A stretch of 64,000 bases of DNA from Flavobacterium pectinovorum (GCF_006438875.1 NZ_RCZH01000019.1:1-64000); one strand, 5' to 3'; positions 9,587 through 18,638 are shown, numbered from the stretch's first letter. A program made the numbers and translations. Notes: a model not told the origin generated them from the sequence alone.

Positions 9587-10405
9587 TTAGTACTGTTCCC
9601 CTGCATTAGGAAAATCACGAGACTTCACATCAGTAACATATTTACCAATTGCCGAAGTCATTTGGTTGTACAGATCTAAATAGCGACGTAAGAAGCGCGG
9701 GCTGAATTCATTGTTCATTCCTAACATGTCGTGAATAACCAAAACCTGTCCGTCAACGCCACCTCCGGCTCCAATTCCGATAACAGGAATCGAAATACTT
9801 TCAGCAACTTTTTGCGCTAAATCGGCTGGTATTTTTTCTAAAACAATACCAAAACAACCAATTTTCTCTAATAGTTTTGCATCTTCGATTAGTTTTTCAG
9901 CTTCTTCCTCTTCTTTGGCACGAACGCTGTAAGTTCCGAATTTATAAATCGATTGTGGTGTTAAACCCAAGTGTCCCATAACAGGAATTCCGGCGTTTAA
10001 TATTTTTTTGATAGATTCTTTTATTTCTTTTCCTCCTTCAAGTTTCACAGCGTGACCGCCGCTTTCTTTCATGATTCTAATAGCAGAACGCAAAGCTTCT
10101 TTTGGATCAGACTGGTAACTTCCAAAAGGTAAATCTACCACAACTAAAGCTCTTTCTACAGCGCGAACTACAGATGAAGCGTGATAAATCATTTGATCTA
10201 AAGTAATTGGCAATGTCGTTTCGTGACCCGCCATAACATTTGATGCTGAATCGCCCACTAAAATCACATCGACTCCTGCGGTATCAACAATTTTGGCCAT
10301 TGTAAAATCGTAAGCGGTAAGCATTGAGATCTTTTCTCCGTTGCTTTTCATTTCGATTAATGACTTTGTTGTGATTCTTTTATAATCTTTTTTTGCTACT
10401 GACAT
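9587..10405 (-). CDS. panB: 3-methyl-2-oxobutanoate hydroxymethyltransferase (ketopantoate synthesis)
   Basis: First committed step of pantothenate and CoA synthesis: transfers a hydroxymethyl group from methylenetetrahydrofolate to 2-oxoisovalerate. The 272-residue protein has the TIM-barrel family's hallmark blocks: MLTAYDF near the start, VGDSASNVMAGH (metal-binding aspartate), DLPFGSY, the KLEGG lysine-glutamate pair, VMGHLGLTPQS, and PVIGIGAGG near the end. Length is typical. panC and panD are not in the window, so the pathway is dispersed. The spacer after the stop (9541-9586) contains GAAAACTGCGACTGAAAACT, a sequence that recurs near 25.4 kb. Confidence 0.95.
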   Translation of the reverse strand: MSVAKKDYKRITTKSLIEMKSNGEKISMLTAYDFTMAKIVDTAGVDVILVGDSASNVMAGHETTLPITLDQMIYHASSVVRAVERALVVVDLPFGSYQSDPKEALRSAIRIMKESGGHAVKLEGGKEIKESIKKILNAGIPVMGHLGLTPQSIYKFGTYSVRAKEEEEAEKLIEDAKLLEKIGCFGIVLEKIPADLAQKVAESISIPVIGIGAGGGVDGQVLVIHDMLGMNNEFSPRFLRRYLDLYNQMTSAIGKYVTDVKSRDFPNAGEQY

Positions 10406-10454
10406 TTTGAGTTTTTTTGAAGGTGTAAAAGTATTGAATAATTATAAATTGAAA

Positions 10455-11654
10455 TCAGCAATAGAAGATTATTTCTACAGTAAATAACTTTCCGTCCCTG
10501 AATTCAATTGTAAATTCACTATCTTCTAATTGAATAGAATAAAAATGCGGTGCTTTTATAGAAGCACCAATATAAGTTCCGTATTTTTCGATAAAAGTTT
10601 TCTCAGACAAAGTGTTGTCTAAAAGTGCATTGGCATTAAAAACAACTTTATTGTTTTCGTTGATGAAGACTTTTGTAATTTCTGCCTGATTTTTGTTTTC
10701 ATCTACAGAAGCCACTAAATCCGGATAATAATAAAAAAGTTCACTTAGATAAATGCCACATTCGTCACTTACAGTTGCTTTTTTAGAAGGTTTTCCAAAT
10801 ATCTTTACCAAATCTTTTTGAGTGAAATATAAAGATTTCGTTTTTGTGCCTTTCAGTATAAATTCTACTTTTTTGGTAAAAGCCGTAATTTCTTCCGGTT
10901 TTTTATGTTTTGACAATCCTTTGGCTATAGCCATATTCAGCTCCGTATCTGCAAGAAGTTTAGGATCGTTTAACTGTTTTACGACTTCGTAATATCTTTG
11001 ATAAGCAGGCGTCAATGTTGTTTTGTCGCTATTCCACGCAAGTTCGACGATTCTTTCGCCAATGGTTTTGCGTTCTGTACTATTAGAAACATCCAATTTA
11101 TCAAAATCTTTTACTAAAGCATTAAAATCAGGTCTTTTTCCGATGAATTTTCGAAGGGTAAATTGTGCATATTCATCATCAATACGACCATAAATATTGA
11201 CCCATTCGTCTGGATTTTTAGGTAAATAATTTACAGCAACAGGATCTCCTGTATATAAAATTTCTCTGGTTTTTGAGTTCTTATCAGGTTGTGCTCTCGC
11301 TTTTAAACCGGCGACCAAAACAAAAAGATGATTCCCGCCATAATAAGCGTCACCGCCTTCTATAATTGGGTTTTCACTGTCTTTTATCTGCACATCTTTA
11401 GCATTTAATCTTTCGGCAATGAATTTTTCAGGAACATAACCTTCAGATAAATTATCTGCTTTTACTTTGTACCAGCCGTTTTCATTTTCTGAAAGTAAGC
11501 GGACTTCTGCACCGTATTTAAAATAACCCAAAAAATCACCCGAAGTACTTTTAGAAGTATATAATCTCGTATCTGAATTTAGAAAATAACGATCTTGAGA
11601 ATGTAGTAAAACCGAGCAAAATAATAGTGCTAGAAGAAAGCAGTATTTTTTCAT
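10455..11654 (-). CDS. Secreted SH3-domain protein of unknown function
   Basis: I start the protein at the methionine encoded at 11652-11654, giving 399 residues with a clean signal peptide (MKKYCFLLALLFCSVLLHSQ); the 13 codons further upstream do not look like a leader and run into a repeat. After the signal, two bacterial SH3-like modules can be seen: one around residues 20-80 (ending GWYKVKADNLSEGYVP) and another around 100-170 (VLVAGLKARAQPDKNS). The remaining C-terminal half is not recognised. SH3 domains of this type often bind cell wall or proteins outside the cytoplasm. The location is likely periplasmic; the role is unknown. Confidence 0.72.
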   Translation of the reverse strand: MKKYCFLLALLFCSVLLHSQDRYFLNSDTRLYTSKSTSGDFLGYFKYGAEVRLLSENENGWYKVKADNLSEGYVPEKFIAERLNAKDVQIKDSENPIIEGGDAYYGGNHLFVLVAGLKARAQPDKNSKTREILYTGDPVAVNYLPKNPDEWVNIYGRIDDEYAQFTLRKFIGKRPDFNALVKDFDKLDVSNSTERKTIGERIVELAWNSDKTTLTPAYQRYYEVVKQLNDPKLLADTELNMAIAKGLSKHKKPEEITAFTKKVEFILKGTKTKSLYFTQKDLVKIFGKPSKKATVSDECGIYLSELFYYYPDLVASVDENKNQAEITKVFINENNKVVFNANALLDNTLSEKTFIEKYGTYIGASIKAPHFYSIQLEDSEFTIEFRDGKLFTVEIIFYC

Positions 11655-11668
11655 AAAGTAGTTTTTTT

Positions 11669-11762
11669 TGCCACGAATTGCACGAATCTGCACTAATTTT
11701 TATCTGCGGAAAGCTGATTTTAAATATTAATTCGTGTAGATTCGTGAAATTCGTGGCAACTT
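11669..11762. repeat. Intergenic palindromic element, CCACGAATT class
   Basis: An imperfect inverted repeat: the left arm begins TTGCCACGAATTGCACGAAT (from 11669) and the right arm, reversed, reads GTTGCCACGAATTTCACGAA (ending near 11760). The arms are about 35 nt and the centre about 20 nt. Related elements occur at 17847-17954 and 20580-20612. Confidence 0.75.
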
Positions 11763-11770
11763 TTATCTTT

Positions 11771-13198
11771 TTAACAATCCGCCATATTTACGGCAATTGC
11801 CAATCCACCTTCTGAGGTTTCTTTGTATTTGGAGTTCATGTCTTTTGCCGTTTGCCACATGGTATCGATTACTTTGTCCAAAGGCACTTTTGCATTTTTA
11901 GAATCCGTTTCAAGAGCCAGTTCGGCAGCGTTTATGGCTTTTATGGCACCCATCGTATTTCTTTCGATACACGGAATCTGAACCAAACCGCCAATTGGAT
12001 CACAGGTTAAACCTAAATGATGTTCCATTGCAATTTCGGCAGCCATTAAAACCTGAGCAGGAGTTCCACCCATTAATTCGCAAAGTGCTGCTGCAGCCAT
12101 TGATGACGAAACGCCAATTTCGGCCTGACAACCACCCATTGCGGCTGAGATTGTAGATCCTTTCTTGAAAATACTTCCAATTTCTCCGGCAACCATTAAG
12201 AATTGTTTGATTTCTTTTTCGCCTGCATTATGATTTTCAATAACGAGATAATACATTAAAACCGCCGGAATTACACCCGCGCTTCCGTTTGTTGGCGCTG
12301 TAACAACACGTCCCAAAGAAGCATTTACTTCATTCACGGCAAGTGCAAAACAGCTTACCCATTTTAGGATCTGGCGAAATTTCACTTCGGTTTTTCTAAT
12401 TTCTTCCAGCCACGTTTGCGGATTCGAATAATTGGATAAACCTATTAAGTTTTGGTGCATGTCAAAAGCTCTTCTGCGAACGTTTAATCCGCCGGGAAGA
12501 ATCCCTCCGGTATGACAGCCAATGTACATACATTCTAACATTGTGTTCCAGATGCGCATTAATTCTGAATGAATTTCGGCCTCTGGACGCATTGATTTTT
12601 CGTTTTCATAAACAATCTCTGAGATCAATTTGTTTTCTGAAATCGTATAATTTAAAAGCTGAACAGCATTTTGAATCGGGAATGGAAAAGCACATTTTAT
12701 TTCCTCTTTGATCTTGGCATTTGTGCGTTCTTCTTTAACGACAAAACCTCCTCCAATAGAATAAAAAGTAGATTCATACTCAGAATCATCTGCTTTATAA
12801 GCCGTAAATTTTAATCCATTTGCATGGAAAGGAAGAAACTCTTTATTGAAGACAATATCCTGAAGAAAATAAAACGGAACTTTATATTCGTTTGCCAGAA
12901 CAATTTCGTTCGTATCTTCGATCGTTTTAATAATCCCGGCAATATTATCAACCGGAATATACTCAGGATCCTGACCACTTAAACCTAACATAACCGATAA
13001 ATCAGTGGCGTGACCTTTTCCGGTTAAAGAAAGAGATCCGTACAAATCGACTTTTACTCGTTTAATCTGGTCTAAAATTGACTCGTCTTTCAGCTCTTCC
13101 AAAAAACGTTCTGCGGCTCTCCAAGGTCCTAAAGTATGAGAACTTGAGGGACCAACACCAATTTTAAGCATATCAAAAACAGAGATACATTCTTCCAT
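11771..13198 (-). CDS. sdaA: L-serine ammonia-lyase (single-chain, iron-sulfur)
   Basis: Deaminates L-serine to pyruvate and ammonia with a [4Fe-4S] cluster rather than PLP. The 475-residue protein fuses the beta (residues ~1-160) and alpha (~190-475) domains as in E. coli SdaA. Motifs: IGVGPSSSHTLGP at the start, PTNGSAGVIPAV in the alpha domain, GGCQAEIGVSS, and CDPIGGLVQIPCIERN, whose cysteines would hold the cluster. It is preceded by a TATCTTTG -7 element, so transcription probably starts about 13 nt before the ATG. It connects serine to pyruvate and competes with the serine O-acetyltransferase encoded at the far end of the window. Confidence 0.95.
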   Translation of the reverse strand: MEECISVFDMLKIGVGPSSSHTLGPWRAAERFLEELKDESILDQIKRVKVDLYGSLSLTGKGHATDLSVMLGLSGQDPEYIPVDNIAGIIKTIEDTNEIVLANEYKVPFYFLQDIVFNKEFLPFHANGLKFTAYKADDSEYESTFYSIGGGFVVKEERTNAKIKEEIKCAFPFPIQNAVQLLNYTISENKLISEIVYENEKSMRPEAEIHSELMRIWNTMLECMYIGCHTGGILPGGLNVRRRAFDMHQNLIGLSNYSNPQTWLEEIRKTEVKFRQILKWVSCFALAVNEVNASLGRVVTAPTNGSAGVIPAVLMYYLVIENHNAGEKEIKQFLMVAGEIGSIFKKGSTISAAMGGCQAEIGVSSSMAAAALCELMGGTPAQVLMAAEIAMEHHLGLTCDPIGGLVQIPCIERNTMGAIKAINAAELALETDSKNAKVPLDKVIDTMWQTAKDMNSKYKETSEGGLAIAVNMADC

Positions 13199-13217
13199 TG
13201 CGTAATTTTTATTAAGA

Positions 13218-13225
13218 CAAAGATA
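13218..13225 (-). promoter_or_regulatory. Bacteroidota -7 promoter element for sdaA
   Basis: On the minus strand this reads TATCTTTG, an exact match to the TAnnTTTG element used by the Bacteroidota primary sigma factor. It lies 20 nt before the sdaA ATG. No convincing -33 TTTG was found at the usual spacing. Confidence 0.55.
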
Positions 13226-13369
13226 ATTGAATAATGCAAAGATGATTTACTTTAAATTAGAAATCTTGCGATTTTGTTAAAATAAATATTAAATATTATT
13301 AATTTGGTAACGAATCAAATTTTATTACTTAATATGCGGTTTTCGTGAAAAGTTCGCATTTTTTTTAGG

Positions 13370-13377
13370 TATTTTTG
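13370..13377 (+). promoter_or_regulatory. Bacteroidota -7 promoter element for the antiporter gene
   Basis: TATTTTTG matches the TAnnTTTG consensus, with no clear -33 element. A start site near 13384 would leave a leader of about 125 nt containing the hairpin at 13401-13427. The 313-base gap between sdaA and the antiporter holds these two promoters, that hairpin and otherwise plain AT-rich DNA. Confidence 0.5.
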
Positions 13378-13400
13378 TAATGAAGCAATCACTAGAGAAT

Positions 13401-13427
13401 CCGATTTTTTAGTTTCGAACAAATCGG
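13401..13427 (+). promoter_or_regulatory. Hairpin in the antiporter 5' leader
   Basis: CCGATTT (13401-13407) pairs with AAATCGG (13421-13427) around a 13-nt loop. The stem resembles the terminator family found elsewhere in the window but has no T tract after it. It sits 85 nt before the antiporter ATG and may influence its expression; this is inference. Confidence 0.4.
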
Positions 13428-13511
13428 TAAATAATAACTTCTGAAATCTCATTTTAATTTGAAACTCCTTTCACGAAAAATTAAAATACATCAAGAAGAT
13501 AAAATTATAAT

Positions 13512-15659
13512 ATGATAGAATTTTTCAAGCATTTCATACACGAATTCGAATTACCTCTTAGCAACCCAGTATTGATTTTTTCGTTGATACTTTTTATTAT
13601 ACTGTTGTCCCCTATTTTACTTAAAAAAATAAATATTCCCGGAATTATTGGACTTATTATTTCAGGAGTAATCATAGGACCTCACGGACTGAATATTTTG
13701 GCAAAAAACTCTGCTGTCGATTTATTTTCGACCATTGGACTTTTATATATTATGTTTATTGCCGGTCTTGAACTTGATATGAATGAGTTTAAAGCCAATA
13801 AAAATAAAAGTTTATTGTTTGGATTTTTCACCTTTATTTTTCCATTATCAATTGGTTTTCCGGTTTGTTATTATCTTTTAAATTACGATTTCAACGCCAG
13901 TTTTTTAACAGCTAGCATGTTTGCAACACACACTTTGGTTGCGTACCCAATTGTGAGTAAACTAGGAATTGCAAAAAATCAGGCAGTTGCCATAACAGTC
14001 GGAGGAACGATTTTAACCGATACTGCCGTTTTGATTATTTTAGCCATTATTATGGGAAGCAGTCAGGGAAATCTGAATCAGGCTTTCTGGATAAAATTAA
14101 CCGTTTCATTGGCTATTTTCTCGGCGATTATGTTTTTGGTTATTCCGAGAATTGCAAAATGGTTCTTTAAGAAATTAGAAAGTGAGAAACATGCCCATTA
14201 TATTTTTGTGCTTTCAGTTGTTTTCTTCGCAGCTTTTTTAGCCGAAGTAGCAGGAGTAGAGCCTATTATTGGAGCATTCGTTGCCGGTTTGGCACTGAAT
14301 CCATTAATACCGCATTCGTCAGCATTAATGAATAGAATTGAGTTTATTGGAAACTCTTTGTTCATTCCGTTTTTCCTGATTTCTGTGGGGATGCTGGTAG
14401 ATATTAGCGTGATTCTTAGCGGACCAACTGCTCTTATTGTTGCCGGAACTTTGAGTGTTGTGGCTATTTTTGGAAAATGGATTGCGGCATTTTTTACCCA
14501 AATTGTTTTTAAATATACGAAGACCGAAAGACAACTTATATTCGGATTAAGCAGTGCACACGCTGCGGCAACTTTAGCGGTTATTTTGGTTGGGTTTAAA
14601 GCTAAAATTCTGGATGAAAATATCTTAAACGGAACAATTATTTTAATTCTAATTACTTGTATCGTTGCTTCATTTGCCACTGAAAAAGCAGCTAAAAAGA
14701 TCGCGATTTGCGAAGAAGAAGTTTCACATGAAGATGCACACAGCGACCAGATTCTGGACGAACATATATTGATTCCGTTAGCAAAAACTTCGGCGACAGC
14801 CAGTTTACTAGATTTTGCCCTTTTGATAAAAGATAAAAAATCATCTAATCCGGTAACTTTGTTAACGATTGTTCCGAATAACGATCAGGCGGAAATTAAT
14901 ATTTTGAAATACCGAAAAGCCGTTGATAAATTTGTAATTCAGGGATCTGCTTCAGAAGTAAAAATTAATACGATTGCCAGAATTGACCATAATCCTGCAA
15001 GCGGAATTGCCAGAACTTCTAAAGAAATCATGTCAGATATTGTAATTGTTGGCTGGCCTAGAAAAACAGGTTTCCTGGATAAAATATTTGGAGAAAACGT
15101 AGATTCAATCATCAATAATGTAGACAAAAGTTTATTCATTTGTAGGTTTCAAAAAACATTTATTGAAGAAAAAAGACTGGTATTTATTTGTCCGCCTTTT
15201 TCTGAAAGAGGAGTTGGATTTCATCTTCTGTTACAAAAAATCTGTCGATTATCACAGGAATTAAGCATTCCGATTGTGATTTATGCCGAATATAAAACGC
15301 ACCAAACTATTCAGCAAATTGCAACTAAATTGAAGCTGAATGCCAAATTAGGATTTAAAAGTATTCTGGATTGGGAAAATTTTGATGCCATTTCAGATGA
15401 AATAAAACCAACGGATTTAATTGTTTTCAATTTATCCAGAAAAGGTTCTGTTTCGTACCAATCGATTTTTGATAAATTACCGCAAAAATTTGAAAAATTC
15501 TTCAACGATAATAACCTGATTTTGGTTTATGCGCAAGACGATCGCAAAGAAACTTCGATGGATGCTTATGAAGATTTTAGTGCAACACCATTAACAAAAG
15601 GTCTTGAAGCGATCGAGCAAATTGGTCGTGGTTTAGGGAACATTTTGAAGAAAGGATAG
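13512..15659 (+). CDS. CPA2-type cation/proton antiporter with C-terminal USP-like region
   Basis: A 715-residue inner-membrane transporter of the monovalent cation:proton antiporter-2 family (KefB/GerN/NapA relatives), exchanging Na+ or K+ for protons. About 12 membrane helices span residues ~15-395; the family blocks IPGIIGLIISGVIIGPHG and GLLYIMFIAGLELD near the start and the EPIIGAFVAGLALNPL motif around helix 5-8 are clear. From about 415 to the end is a soluble region containing two stretches like universal stress protein domains (HILIPLAKTSATASLLDFAL; LVFICPPFSERGVGFHL), which in relatives regulate transport. No TrkA-N/RCK domain is seen. The leader is long, with a hairpin. Confidence 0.9.
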   Translation: MIEFFKHFIHEFELPLSNPVLIFSLILFIILLSPILLKKINIPGIIGLIISGVIIGPHGLNILAKNSAVDLFSTIGLLYIMFIAGLELDMNEFKANKNKSLLFGFFTFIFPLSIGFPVCYYLLNYDFNASFLTASMFATHTLVAYPIVSKLGIAKNQAVAITVGGTILTDTAVLIILAIIMGSSQGNLNQAFWIKLTVSLAIFSAIMFLVIPRIAKWFFKKLESEKHAHYIFVLSVVFFAAFLAEVAGVEPIIGAFVAGLALNPLIPHSSALMNRIEFIGNSLFIPFFLISVGMLVDISVILSGPTALIVAGTLSVVAIFGKWIAAFFTQIVFKYTKTERQLIFGLSSAHAAATLAVILVGFKAKILDENILNGTIILILITCIVASFATEKAAKKIAICEEEVSHEDAHSDQILDEHILIPLAKTSATASLLDFALLIKDKKSSNPVTLLTIVPNNDQAEINILKYRKAVDKFVIQGSASEVKINTIARIDHNPASGIARTSKEIMSDIVIVGWPRKTGFLDKIFGENVDSIINNVDKSLFICRFQKTFIEEKRLVFICPPFSERGVGFHLLLQKICRLSQELSIPIVIYAEYKTHQTIQQIATKLKLNAKLGFKSILDWENFDAISDEIKPTDLIVFNLSRKGSVSYQSIFDKLPQKFEKFFNDNNLILVYAQDDRKETSMDAYEDFSATPLTKGLEAIEQIGRGLGNILKKG

Positions 15660-15673
15660 GTTTTGAACTTCCA

Positions 15674-16165
15674 ATGAAAAAAGTACTTTTAATAGCTGCG
15701 GTCTTCGTTATTTTGATTTTAATATTTATGAATTCAATTCTTGGAAAGTTTCTAACGGGAACAGCAAGGATTATTGGTAAGGAAATTAAAAGCGAAATAT
15801 ATATTGATGGAAAAAGGGAAGATAAAGCTAAACTTTTTATATCAAAGTCAAATTTTGAAGGTAATGAAACACGGGATTATTTAATTTTATATTTGCGTGA
15901 TGTAAAGAAAATTAAGGAATATCCTGTACTTGTAATTGATAGAAAGTATAATGATGTAATGATACCGAATGCAAGTAAGAATGATTACAATTTGGTTTTT
16001 AATTACTTATTTCAAAGTGATTCTGGGGCAAATGTTATGGTTTTTGTAAAGGATGATGTAAAAGGATTGGGATTTGAACCAGATTTGCGAATTGAAAATA
16101 ATGTAATTAAATTTAAGATGTTATTTGCAAAAAAGCCTTCTGATATTATAATAAAAATTAGATAG
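15674..16165 (+). CDS. Hypothetical single-pass membrane protein
   Basis: A 163-residue protein with one N-terminal hydrophobic helix (VLLIAAVFVILILIF, about 4-22) and a soluble beta-rich remainder containing YLILYLRDVKKIKEYPVLVI. I recognise no family. It starts 14 nt after the antiporter stop, so the two are probably co-transcribed. The coding sequence is AT-richer than the antiporter's. The soluble part should face the periplasm if the helix is an uncleaved anchor. Function unknown. Confidence 0.65.
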   Translation: MKKVLLIAAVFVILILIFMNSILGKFLTGTARIIGKEIKSEIYIDGKREDKAKLFISKSNFEGNETRDYLILYLRDVKKIKEYPVLVIDRKYNDVMIPNASKNDYNLVFNYLFQSDSGANVMVFVKDDVKGLGFEPDLRIENNVIKFKMLFAKKPSDIIIKIR

Positions 16166-16198
16166 TTTAATATAAAATAATTATTTAGAATTGAATTA

Positions 16199-16942
16199 AT
16201 GACACTCAAGTTTCCCTTAATTACATTGCTGTTTTTAGCTTTTACAGTAACTGCACAAAACAAAATGAAAAGTGCTGAAGAACTTATAGATAAAAAAGAT
16301 CCCGCTTGGGCAATTGTTGAAGACTGGATTAAAACGGCAAAAAACAAAGTTGAAATTTTACCAGCAGATGCATCAAAAGCAAAAGAAACATTATATAATA
16401 CCCAAGTTACAACACATTCTTCAATGGGAGCAGTTATTTTCATGACTGGCGGAATTTTGGTTGATGACGGCTGGATTAGAATTTTGGGCTCGGGAAATTC
16501 AAAATTTAATCGCACACTTTCGGATTGGAACAAAGGAAAATCGTTTAAAGAGTTTGGTGAAAAACCTTCATTTGTATTAATTGCCGACGATGCAATTGGT
16601 GGTTTTTATCTTTTAAATGGTGGCGGATTAGGAACTGATTTGGGGAAAATTTATTATTTTTCTCCTGATAATCTAGAATATGAACCACTTGATATTACGT
16701 ATTCTGAATTTTTAGGATTTTGTTTTAATAATGATTTAGACAAATTCTATGAAGGCAATAGATGGAATGGATGGAGAGAAGAAGTTTCGAAATTAAAAGG
16801 AGATGAGGTTTTTAATTTTTACCCGTTTCTTTGGACAGATGAAGGAAGTGATATCAGTAAAAATTCCAGAAAAGTAATTCCAATTGAGGAACAATATAGT
16901 TTAAATCTGGATTTACGAAAACAACTTGGTTTTGAGCAATAA
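16199..16942 (+). CDS. DUF2625 family protein, secreted
   Basis: A 247-residue protein of the DUF2625 family. A signal peptide (about 1-19, ending VTAQ) is followed by the family's conserved stretches: DPAWAIVEDWI, the block TTHSSMGAVIFMTGGILVDD, RILGSG, and ADDAIGGFYLLNGGGLG, with a late WNGWREEV. The family has no known biochemical role. The signal peptide is unusual relative to cytoplasmic homologues and suggests export. It follows the small membrane protein by 33 nt and precedes an SMI1/KNR4 protein; DUF2625 and SMI1/KNR4 proteins both often occur as small accessory or immunity-like proteins. Confidence 0.78.
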   Translation: MTLKFPLITLLFLAFTVTAQNKMKSAEELIDKKDPAWAIVEDWIKTAKNKVEILPADASKAKETLYNTQVTTHSSMGAVIFMTGGILVDDGWIRILGSGNSKFNRTLSDWNKGKSFKEFGEKPSFVLIADDAIGGFYLLNGGGLGTDLGKIYYFSPDNLEYEPLDITYSEFLGFCFNNDLDKFYEGNRWNGWREEVSKLKGDEVFNFYPFLWTDEGSDISKNSRKVIPIEEQYSLNLDLRKQLGFEQ

Positions 16943-16995
16943 ACTTAGTTTTGAGATGTAATACTCAAATATAAAGGTAAAATAGAATTTAAATC

Positions 16996-17421
16996 ATGGA
17001 AGATCTACAAGAAATAATTGTTAAATATAGTTTTCCTATAAGAGATATAAATACTTCTGTTACTATTTCTGAGGTTGAATCATATGCCAATTTAAAACTT
17101 CCTGAAGATTATATTTTTTATCTTGAAAACTATTTTGGAATCGATCAGTTTATTGGAGTTGAATTTATAAAACTATGGAGTTTAGAAGAAATTATTGAAG
17201 CCAATAAAAGTTATAATATTGTTGAAGAATTGACTAGAACTATTGGTATTGGTACTAACGGAAGTGGAGAATTTATTGGAATTGAAATCGATCAATTTGA
17301 TAATGTGAAAATAATTCTCTCGCCTTTTATCGATTTAAATAGTAAATATAATACTGAAATAGGGACATCATTTACTGATTTTCTTGTCCGTCTTGATAAT
17401 AAAATTGAATGGTTTTCTTAA
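16996..17421 (+). CDS. SMI1/KNR4 family protein
   Basis: A 141-residue cytoplasmic protein with the SUKH/SMI1 fold. Signs are an early E-LPEDY-Y pattern (LKLPEDYIFYLENYFG, about residues 34-49), a middle LWSLEEIIEANKSY, and the GIGTNGSGEFIGIE strand pair. SUKH proteins serve as immunity proteins to contact-dependent and polymorphic toxins, or as protein-interaction scaffolds. No toxin gene is adjacent, so this may be an orphan immunity protein; that is inference. It follows the DUF2625 gene by 53 nt on the same strand. Confidence 0.75.
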   Translation: MEDLQEIIVKYSFPIRDINTSVTISEVESYANLKLPEDYIFYLENYFGIDQFIGVEFIKLWSLEEIIEANKSYNIVEELTRTIGIGTNGSGEFIGIEIDQFDNVKIILSPFIDLNSKYNTEIGTSFTDFLVRLDNKIEWFS

Positions 17422-17469
17422 ATTTGATAGTCGTTAGAAACTTGGATATCAATCGTAAAATTCAATAAA

Positions 17470-17847
17470 ATGAAACACAAAGCAGTATCAATCAGATCCT
17501 TTATTGGGGCCAAGGATTTTGAAATCTCCAGAAGTTTCTACAAAGATTTAGGTTTTGAAGAAGGAGTTTTGGACTCAAAGTTTTCTGTTTTTAAAACGGG
17601 AGATTTAGCCTTTTATCTCCAGGATTATTATGATAAAAGTTGGAATGAAAACACCATGATTTTCCTTGAAGTCGAAGATGTTGATTATTATTATAACGAA
17701 CTTCTAAAACTCAATCTAACAGAAAAATACGGCGTAAAATTAACTCCAACTAAACATTTTGATTGGGGAAGCGAATGTTTTCTACACGATCCGTCAGGCG
17801 TTTTATGGCATTTTGGAAATTTCTCAGGGAAAGAGTATAAAAAATAG
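17470..17847 (+). CDS. VOC family protein (glyoxalase/bleomycin-resistance fold)
   Basis: A 125-residue vicinal-oxygen-chelate protein made of two beta-alpha-beta-beta-beta modules. It has the typical start with FIGAKDFEISRSFYKDLGF, a middle TMIFLEVEDVD, and the end block ECFLHDPSGVLWHFG. The canonical metal glutamate in the final strand is not obvious (WHFG where many have WEF), so it may bind a ligand rather than catalyse. Substrate unknown. Last gene of the plus-strand run; a palindromic repeat follows its stop codon. Confidence 0.8.
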   Translation: MKHKAVSIRSFIGAKDFEISRSFYKDLGFEEGVLDSKFSVFKTGDLAFYLQDYYDKSWNENTMIFLEVEDVDYYYNELLKLNLTEKYGVKLTPTKHFDWGSECFLHDPSGVLWHFGNFSGKEYKK

Positions 17848-17954
17848 TTGCCACAAAGGTGCTAATTTTCACTAATTGTATTGGTGTAATAAAGATATTT
17901 ACTTAAATTATCAAACATTTTAATTCGTGCTAATTCGTGAAATTCGTGGCGAAA
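17847..17954. repeat. Intergenic palindromic element, CCACGAATT class
   Basis: The left end is AGTTGCCACAAAGGTGCTAA and the right end, reversed, is TTCGCCACGAATTTCACGAA. The arms are imperfect and enclose about 40 nt. It fills the convergent gap between the VOC and 2H-phosphoesterase genes and may help to end transcription from both sides. Confidence 0.65.
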
Positions 17955-17957
17955 AAA

Positions 17958-18638
17958 CTAGATGTCAAAATATTCTAATTGAAGTGTATTTCTTTCTCTT
18001 TGATACCAATCATTATAAACCAATTCTATTTTATCAACCATAAATGTTCCGAAATCAAAATCACGGAATTTATCTGTAATTTCTATTAATTGTTTCGGAT
18101 TTTGAAGTTTTTCCAGAAATCGCACAACCGTTAAATGTGCCGTTGAAATCGCATAACGTCTATCTATACTTTGTTCTAAAGTTGATTTTTTGAAATTCTC
18201 CCGCAATTTATCCCTTAGATTATTCAATGATTCATCTGTTGGAAAACCCTGAATCATTATAGCAGAAGGGGAAGCTGTAACACCTCTAAATTCGATTTTT
18301 ATTTCGTTTAAATCAAGTAAACTTTTCCGGATAATTTCGACATATTCAGGAACCCAAATTTTATCTAAACTAAAACCTTCATAACACGAAATAATCGACA
18401 TTACGGTAATATGAATGTCTGAATCAGGATAATAATATTGTGAAGGATCAATTGCTTTTAATTCGTCTAAAAATAACTGAATATTGGTTTTAATAGCTTC
18501 ATTTGGTCGAATTAATAAGGTAATCCCAAAACGGGAATCTGTTTCGTCATTAATTTGAGAATCTAACGTGTATTTACCGGCTAAAATAATTTCAGAAGAT
18601 TTTTTGTAGAGTTCGTTATAATGTTCTTGTAACTGCAT
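17958..18638 (-). CDS. 2'-5' RNA ligase / 2H phosphoesterase family protein
   Basis: A 226-residue protein with the two HxT/S signatures of the 2H phosphoesterase superfamily: HIT at H76-T78 and HLT at H168-T170, each in a hydrophobic strand (DIHITVMSI, TAHLTVVRF). Family members hydrolyse 2',3'-cyclic phosphates or join RNA by 2'-5' bonds. Both catalytic histidines are intact, so it should be active, but the substrate cannot be told. It begins 6 nt after the DUF1801 gene, an evident operon. Confidence 0.85.
   Translation of the reverse strand: MQLQEHYNELYKKSSEIILAGKYTLDSQINDETDSRFGITLLIRPNEAIKTNIQLFLDELKAIDPSQYYYPDSDIHITVMSIISCYEGFSLDKIWVPEYVEIIRKSLLDLNEIKIEFRGVTASPSAIMIQGFPTDESLNNLRDKLRENFKKSTLEQSIDRRYAISTAHLTVVRFLEKLQNPKQLIEITDKFRDFDFGTFMVDKIELVYNDWYQRERNTLQLEYFDI

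Noticed and set aside
14198..14680. 160-residue minus-strand ORF inside the antiporter
   Set aside because: It is the antisense shadow of a clear membrane transporter gene, with hydrophobic codons mirrored; no support of its own.
16012..16533. 173-residue minus-strand ORF across two plus-strand genes
   Set aside because: It lies antisense to the hypothetical membrane protein and DUF2625 genes, which have better starts and family evidence.
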